Origin: Chloroflexota bacterium
GTDB lineage: Bacteria; Chloroflexota; Anaerolineae; B4-G1
DNA: 9,171 bases
Direction: 5' to 3'
Assembly (NCBI GenBank): GCA_003648125.1
Contig: QMOE01000057.1
Span: forward strand, 1 to 9,171
The notes beneath the pieces were generated by a model. It did not search any database. It was not told the origin of the DNA and was given only the letters and a program-made list of their open reading frames with translations. The position numbers and the translations under genes were made by a program. Shown here piece by piece: positions 5,534-9,171 of this stretch (the first letter of the stretch is position 1; each line of letters begins with the position of its first letter).

Positions 5534-6558
5534 TGATACTAGAAGAACTTGCAAATGCAATCGGCGTCTCCGGGGACGAGGGGGACGTGCGGGCCATCGT
5601 ACTCGACGCGGTGCGCGAGCACGTGGACGATTTCAAAGTAGATACCATGGGCAACGTCCTGGCCTTCAAGCGTGGGACGGGGCGCAACCGGCTGCGCGTG
5701 ATGCTGGCCGCCCACATGGACGAGGTCGGCTTGATGGTCGTGGGGTACAACGGCGACGGGTTCCTGCAAGTGCGCACCGTCGGCGGCATTGACCCGCGCC
5801 TGCTGCCCGGCGCTCTCCTCCTCGTCGGCCCTGAACGCATCCCAGGTGTCATCGGCATCAAGCCGATCCACCTGCTTGAGCCGGACGAGAGAGACAAAGC
5901 CCCCAAGATCGAAAACCTGGTCGTGGACGTGGGGGCCAAGAGTAAGGACGAGGCCAAGAAACTGGCCCCGCCCGGCACGTACATCGCCTTTGCCACCCGG
6001 TTCCGTGATCTAGGCCCCACCGTCAGCGGCAAAGCGTTCGACGACCGGGCCGGTTGTGCGGTGCTGGTGGAACTGCTGCGCGGCGAGCGCTTCCGCTTTG
6101 ATCTGCACGCGGCCTTTACCGTGCAGGAGGAAGTCGGGCTGCGCGGGGCGCGGGTGGCGGCCTACACCATTGAGCCGGACTGCGCTTTTGCGCTAGAGGG
6201 CACCATCGCCGACGACATACCCAAGGAGAAAGAATCCAGTCCCACGACCGCACTGGGGCAAGGGCCGGCGATCACAGTGATGGATCATTCCTTCATCGCT
6301 GATCGGCGGCTGCTGCAACTGTTGACCGACACGGCTCAAGAACTTGGCATCCCGTACCAATTCAAACAGCCGGGCATCGGCGGCACCGACGCAGGAGCCA
6401 TCCACCTGGCCCGCGCGGGAGTGCCATCGGCGACGGTAGCCGTGCCCTGCCGCTACATCCACAGCCCGGTGGCGCTCATGAGCCTGAACGATTTTAATCA
6501 CACGGTCGAGTTGATGCGCGAGTCCCTGTCGCGCCTGACGCGACGCACATTGAAATAG
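5533..6558 (+). CDS. M42 family metallo-aminopeptidase (paralogue 2)
   Basis: A 341-residue M42 peptidase. The metal and catalytic residues are His61 and Asp63 in 'AAHMDEVGLMV', the Asp170-Asp171 pair in 'GKAFDDRAG', Glu199-Glu200 in 'TVQEEVGLRGA', and His310 in 'RYIHSP'. The fourth ligand position is unusual: where most members have Asp ('xxDV'), this one has Glu222 in 'FALEGTIADD'. Glutamate can still bind metal, so the enzyme is probably active, perhaps with altered metal preference; it may represent a subgroup of the family. The reading frame is open for 87 codons further upstream, but that stretch overlaps the toxin remnant in another frame and is not homologous. The ATG at 5533 has GGGGGA at 5524-5529, and the coding match begins right after it. 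M42 peptidase 3 follows after 13 bases, so the two are surely co-transcribed. Confidence 0.93.
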   Translation: MILEELANAIGVSGDEGDVRAIVLDAVREHVDDFKVDTMGNVLAFKRGTGRNRLRVMLAAHMDEVGLMVVGYNGDGFLQVRTVGGIDPRLLPGALLLVGPERIPGVIGIKPIHLLEPDERDKAPKIENLVVDVGAKSKDEAKKLAPPGTYIAFATRFRDLGPTVSGKAFDDRAGCAVLVELLRGERFRFDLHAAFTVQEEVGLRGARVAAYTIEPDCAFALEGTIADDIPKEKESSPTTALGQGPAITVMDHSFIADRRLLQLLTDTAQELGIPYQFKQPGIGGTDAGAIHLARAGVPSATVAVPCRYIHSPVALMSLNDFNHTVELMRESLSRLTRRTLK

Positions 6559-6571
6559 AGAGGGGGGATCG

Positions 6572-7558
6572 ATGAGAGACCTGATAAGCAAGTTGACGGG
6601 CGCTTTTGGCCCTTCGGGAGCAGAGGAACAAATTCGGCAAGTCATCCGCGCCAAAGTCGAGCCTCTGGCCGACGAAATTCGAGTGGATCCGCTGGGCAGC
6701 CTGATCGCTCACAAACAGGGTAACGGCGAGGGCAAACGCATCCTGCTGGACGCCCACATGGACGAGATCGGCGTGATGGTGAGTTATGTGGATGAAAAGG
6801 GCTTTGCCCGCCTGACGCGCATCGGCGGCGTCTTTCCGCTCTACTGCGTGGGAGGACGGGTGGCCTTTGCCAATGGAACGGTGGGCGTCATCGGCCTGGA
6901 GGGGAAGCGAAAAGACCCCAACAAGGCCCCCAAGCTTGAGGAGCTGTACCTGGACGTGGGAGCCACCAGCCGCGACGATTGCCCCATCGGCGTGGGCGAC
7001 CAGGCCATGTTCGTGCGCCCCTTTGCGGTGCAGGGGACGCGCCTGATATCCAAAGCGATGGACGACCGTGTCGGCTGCGCGGTGCTGATTGAGACACTGC
7101 GGCGGCTGAAGAGCACGCCCCACGACGTCTACTTTGTCTTTGCCGTGCAAGAAGAGGTTGGACTGCGCGGGGCGCGCACGTCTGCCTACGGCATTGACCC
7201 CGACCTGGCAATCGCGGTGGACGTGACCACGACCGGCGACACACCAGAATCTCGGCCAATGGCGGTGGAACTGGGCCAGGGACCGGCGATCAAGGTCAAG
7301 GATTCGGGGATGCTCGCCCACCCGGCGGTGAGAGACTTGATGGTGCAGCAGGCAAAAAAAGCCAAAATCCCCTATCAACTAGAGGTATTGGAGCGGGGCA
7401 CGACCGATGCAGCGGCGATGCAACTGGTTCGCGCTGGCGTGCCCGCGGGCTGTCTTTCTATCCCCTGCCGCTACGTCCACTCGCCATCAGAGATGGTGGA
7501 CGAGAGAGACGTGGAAAACAGCGTCCGGTTGTTGCTGGAGGTGGTGCAGGCAGCGTGA
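6572..7558 (+). CDS. M42 family metallo-aminopeptidase (paralogue 3)
   Basis: A 328-residue M42 peptidase, the most canonical of the three. It shows His62 and Asp64 in 'DAHMDEIGVMV', the Asp164-Asp165 pair in 'SKAMDDRVGC', Glu194-Glu195 in 'AVQEEVGLRGA', Asp217 in 'AVDVTTTGDTPE', 'GTTDAAAM', and His303 in 'RYVHSP'. The start is firm: AGGGGGGA at 6561-6568, then ATG after three bases. It sits 13 bases after paralogue 2 and 54 bases before comEA. The intervening 54 bases contain a short GC-rich hairpin (7564-7576) without a T-run, so no terminator. All three paralogues are of similar length and share motif order, but they differ clearly in sequence, so the duplications are old. They may assemble into mixed dodecamers, as known for archaeal TET peptidases; this is an inference. 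Confidence 0.94.
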   Translation: MRDLISKLTGAFGPSGAEEQIRQVIRAKVEPLADEIRVDPLGSLIAHKQGNGEGKRILLDAHMDEIGVMVSYVDEKGFARLTRIGGVFPLYCVGGRVAFANGTVGVIGLEGKRKDPNKAPKLEELYLDVGATSRDDCPIGVGDQAMFVRPFAVQGTRLISKAMDDRVGCAVLIETLRRLKSTPHDVYFVFAVQEEVGLRGARTSAYGIDPDLAIAVDVTTTGDTPESRPMAVELGQGPAIKVKDSGMLAHPAVRDLMVQQAKKAKIPYQLEVLERGTTDAAAMQLVRAGVPAGCLSIPCRYVHSPSEMVDERDVENSVRLLLEVVQAA

Positions 7559-7612
7559 GCGCCGGTGCGGCGCACCTGACACAAGTACGTCGCGCCTTGA
7601 TGGAGGGGAACG

Positions 7613-8224
7613 ATGGATCAAAAGGCGGTGCAGAGTCGGGGGTACATTGTTGTTTTCTCGGTGCTCAGTCTCATTGTCGGCGGTGTGGTCGGTTACTTTA
7701 CCCCACGCCCCCGGCCCAACGCGCCCATCGTCGTCTCCACTCCTCTCCCAACCGCGCTGCCGCCCGCCGCGCCCACTCCGGCCCCTATCCGGGTCCACGT
7801 CACCGGCGCGGTGCACGACCCGGCCGTTTACAAACTCACTTCCGGCAGCATTGTTCAGGAAGCGATCCAGGCCGCTGGCGGCCCGGCCTCAGATGCCGAT
7901 CTGGAGCACATCAACCTGGCCCTGGAACTGCGAGATCAACAGCAGATCTACGTGCCGCGCCGGGGAGAGGCCAACCCGCCACCACTGGTTTCCGGCGGCG
8001 AGCCGGGCAGTGCAGGAGCGGCAGCGGCGAAAGTCAATATCAACACCGCTATGGCGTCTGAACTAGAGTCGCTGCCGCGCATCGGGCCGACGACGGCGCA
8101 GCGCATCATGGAATACCGCGAAACCAGCGGCCCGTTCGAGACCGTCGAGGATATTCAGAACGTGCCCGGCATCGGCCCGACCACCTTTGAGGGACTTGAG
8201 AATTTGATCACGGTGGGGTCGTAG
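7613..8224 (+). CDS. comEA: ComEA family DNA-binding competence protein
   Basis: A 203-residue membrane-anchored DNA receptor for natural transformation. The domain order is canonical: a short cytoplasmic N-terminus, a membrane helix at about 11-29 ('YIVVFSVLSLIVGGVVGYF'), a Pro-rich linker (31-58), a SLBB domain (about 59-116, 'IRVHVTGAVHDPAVYKLTSGS' through 'QQQIYVP'), a Gly/Ala linker, and a C-terminal double helix-hairpin-helix domain (140-203) with 'LPRIGPTTAQRI' and 'VPGIGPTTFEGL' as the two hairpins that grip the DNA backbone. The C-terminal region starts with the familiar 'VNINTA' motif. The ATG at 7613 has GGAGGGG at 7602-7608. In many bacteria comEA is followed by comEC; here a prepilin peptidase follows after 10 bases. 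ComEC, the channel, is not in the window. The protein would bind incoming double-stranded DNA outside the membrane. Confidence 0.93.
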   Translation: MDQKAVQSRGYIVVFSVLSLIVGGVVGYFTPRPRPNAPIVVSTPLPTALPPAAPTPAPIRVHVTGAVHDPAVYKLTSGSIVQEAIQAAGGPASDADLEHINLALELRDQQQIYVPRRGEANPPPLVSGGEPGSAGAAAAKVNINTAMASELESLPRIGPTTAQRIMEYRETSGPFETVEDIQNVPGIGPTTFEGLENLITVGS

Positions 8225-8234
8225 GAACAGACAG

Positions 8235-8978
8235 ATGGTCGTCGCCTTATTCGCGCTTTTCGGTCTCCTCGTCGGAGGACTGGTCAATCAACTCGGCTCT
8301 GACCTCCCCGTCCAACGGAGACTCACCCGCCCCCACTGCCCCCACTGTGGACGAAATCGCCCCTGGTGGCAGTGGCTTTCTCTGCCCGCCTACCTGGTGG
8401 GACGCGCCCGTTGCCCCTCTTGTAGCGCCCGCATCGGGCTGCGCCACCCCCTGGTCGAGATCGGGCTGGCGGCGGCCTACGCTTACCTCTGGATCACGTT
8501 CGGCCTCTCAATCAAGCTGGTCCTGTACCTCGTGTACAGCATCGTCTTTGCCCTCGTGCTCATCACCGACATTGAGCGGCGCTTGATCCTCAACATGGTG
8601 ATGCTGCCGGCGATAGCCCTGGCCTTGGGCGCCAGTTTCTTTACTCCGGGGATGAGATGGGATTATGCCCTGCTGGGGGGCGCAATTGGCTTGGCCTTCT
8701 TCTTCGTCGCCGCGTTGGTGGGGAACTCGGTCTTTGGCAACGGGGCGCTGGGCGGGGGAGATGTCACCCTGGCGACGTTCGTCGGGCTGATCGTCGGATT
8801 TCCGCTGGTCATCGAGGCCCTGGTGCTGACTATGCTCATCGGGGCGGGCGTCAGCTTGCTCCTGCTCGTCACCCGCGTGCGCACCCTGCGCGACCATATC
8901 CCCTACGGCCCGTTTCTCGTCGCCGGTGCCGTCATCACTCTGCTATGGGGCTACCCCATCGCCTGGTCTTTGTTCTAG
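8235..8978 (+). CDS. Type IV prepilin peptidase (A24 family, PilD/ComC-like)
   Basis: A 247-residue polytopic membrane aspartic peptidase that cleaves the leader of type IV pilins and related pseudopilins and usually N-methylates the new end. The N-terminal methyltransferase-type domain is kept, with two zinc-binding Cys pairs, Cys35-Cys38 ('CPHCGR') and Cys60-Cys63 ('CPSCSARIG'), followed by 'LRHPLVEIG'. The two catalytic aspartates are Asp112 in 'ITDIERRLILN' and Asp176 in 'GGGDVTLATFVG', the GxGD motif. About seven or eight membrane helices are visible. The ATG at 8235 has AGGA at 8223-8226, overlapping the comEA stop. Position directly after comEA suggests it matures competence pseudopilins or a DNA-uptake pilus. 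It may also serve other type IV filament systems in the cell. It is the last gene before the window edge. Confidence 0.94.
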   Translation: MVVALFALFGLLVGGLVNQLGSDLPVQRRLTRPHCPHCGRNRPWWQWLSLPAYLVGRARCPSCSARIGLRHPLVEIGLAAAYAYLWITFGLSIKLVLYLVYSIVFALVLITDIERRLILNMVMLPAIALALGASFFTPGMRWDYALLGGAIGLAFFFVAALVGNSVFGNGALGGGDVTLATFVGLIVGFPLVIEALVLTMLIGAGVSLLLLVTRVRTLRDHIPYGPFLVAGAVITLLWGYPIAWSLF

Positions 8979-9002
8979 TACATCACGGCGGAAATCCTTT
9001 GG

Positions 9003-9163
9003 CAGTTACGGAGCAAGCGCTGGTTGAGTAACTTGGTAGCGCCAGCGAAGAAGTGTATCGAAACCAAGCGTTTTTGCCCACAAAAGCACTCTGGATAAGC
9101 CGCTTGGTTTCGATACGTCGCTTTGCTCCTACTCAACCAGCGCTCTCGCTCAACGCCTAACTG
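9003..9163. repeat. Nested inverted repeat, REP/BIME-like intergenic palindrome
   Basis: The 193 bases after the prepilin peptidase hold no gene but a large imperfect palindrome. Two inverted units face each other: 9016-9070 and 9101-9144. Their outer ends match perfectly over 15 bases (9016-9030 against 9130-9144) and their inner ends over 16 bases (9055-9070 against 9101-9116). The middle parts differ, with 11 more bases in the left unit. The loop is 30 bases (9071-9100). A further outer match, CAGTTA (9003-9008) with TAACTG (9158-9163), extends the symmetry. Each unit is itself roughly palindromic (GGTTGAGTA ... TATCGAAACC). This is the architecture of paired REP elements; similar 'GGTTGAGTAGC...TATCGAAACC' sequences are, from memory, frequent between genes in several bacterial phyla. 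It could also fold as a long RNA hairpin ending the comEA operon. No transposase is visible. Confidence 0.75.
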
Positions 9164-9171
9164 GGGAAGGA

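Noticed and set aside
7559..7576. GC-rich hairpin after M42 peptidase 3 as a terminator
   Set aside because: The stem is only about five pairs (GGTGC/GCACC with a three-base loop) and no T-run follows.

Overview
The window is 9.2 kb of high-GC bacterial chromosome. The most likely source is a member of the Chloroflexota (Anaerolineae-like). This is inferred from the gene mix: several M42 aminopeptidases, a Thr/Pro-rich membrane-anchored protein, a multi-pass membrane protein with a 'PPWQxPDEPAHY' loop, a PIG-L protein of the 'SPHLDDVVLS' type, and comEA next to a prepilin peptidase. No 16S rRNA or other taxonomic marker is present, so this stays an inference.

Layout, left to right. (1) Bases 1-1179, + strand: the C-terminal half of FdhD (formate dehydrogenase accessory sulfurtransferase), followed with almost no gap by a PIG-L/LmbE-type deacetylase. 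(2) Bases 1166-2872, - strand: a multi-pass GT-C/DUF2142-like membrane protein, then a translationally coupled FlK-like hotdog thioesterase whose end overlaps the PIG-L gene tail to tail. (3) Bases 2873-2958: a compact divergent promoter region in which two near-consensus promoters share their -35 elements. (4) Bases 2959-4578, + strand: a membrane-anchored Thr/Pro-rich protein and the first M42 peptidase. (5) Bases 4640-5532: an AT-richer insert with a VapB-like antitoxin, a VapC/PIN toxin broken by a 1-base frameshift, and a possible 46-codon ORF. (6) Bases 5533-8978, + strand: a tight operon-like run of M42 peptidase 2, M42 peptidase 3, ComEA and a type IV prepilin peptidase. (7) Bases 8979-9171: a long nested inverted repeat of REP/BIME type with no gene.

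How the genes may work together. The three M42 peptidases carry complete co-catalytic metal sites and probably trim peptides in the cytoplasm as TET-type dodecamers; their clustering suggests complementary or hetero-oligomeric specificities. ComEA (DNA receptor) and the prepilin peptidase (matures type IV pilins and competence pseudopilins) form a DNA-uptake/pilus pair. The GT-C protein and PIG-L deacetylase may both act on envelope glycoconjugates, but no substrate can be read from the sequence.

I found no clear wholly new system. The most interesting points are the symmetric overlapping divergent promoter with a predicted leaderless transcript, the M42 triplet split by a toxin-antitoxin module, the single-base lesion in the toxin, and the nested inverted repeat at the right edge.
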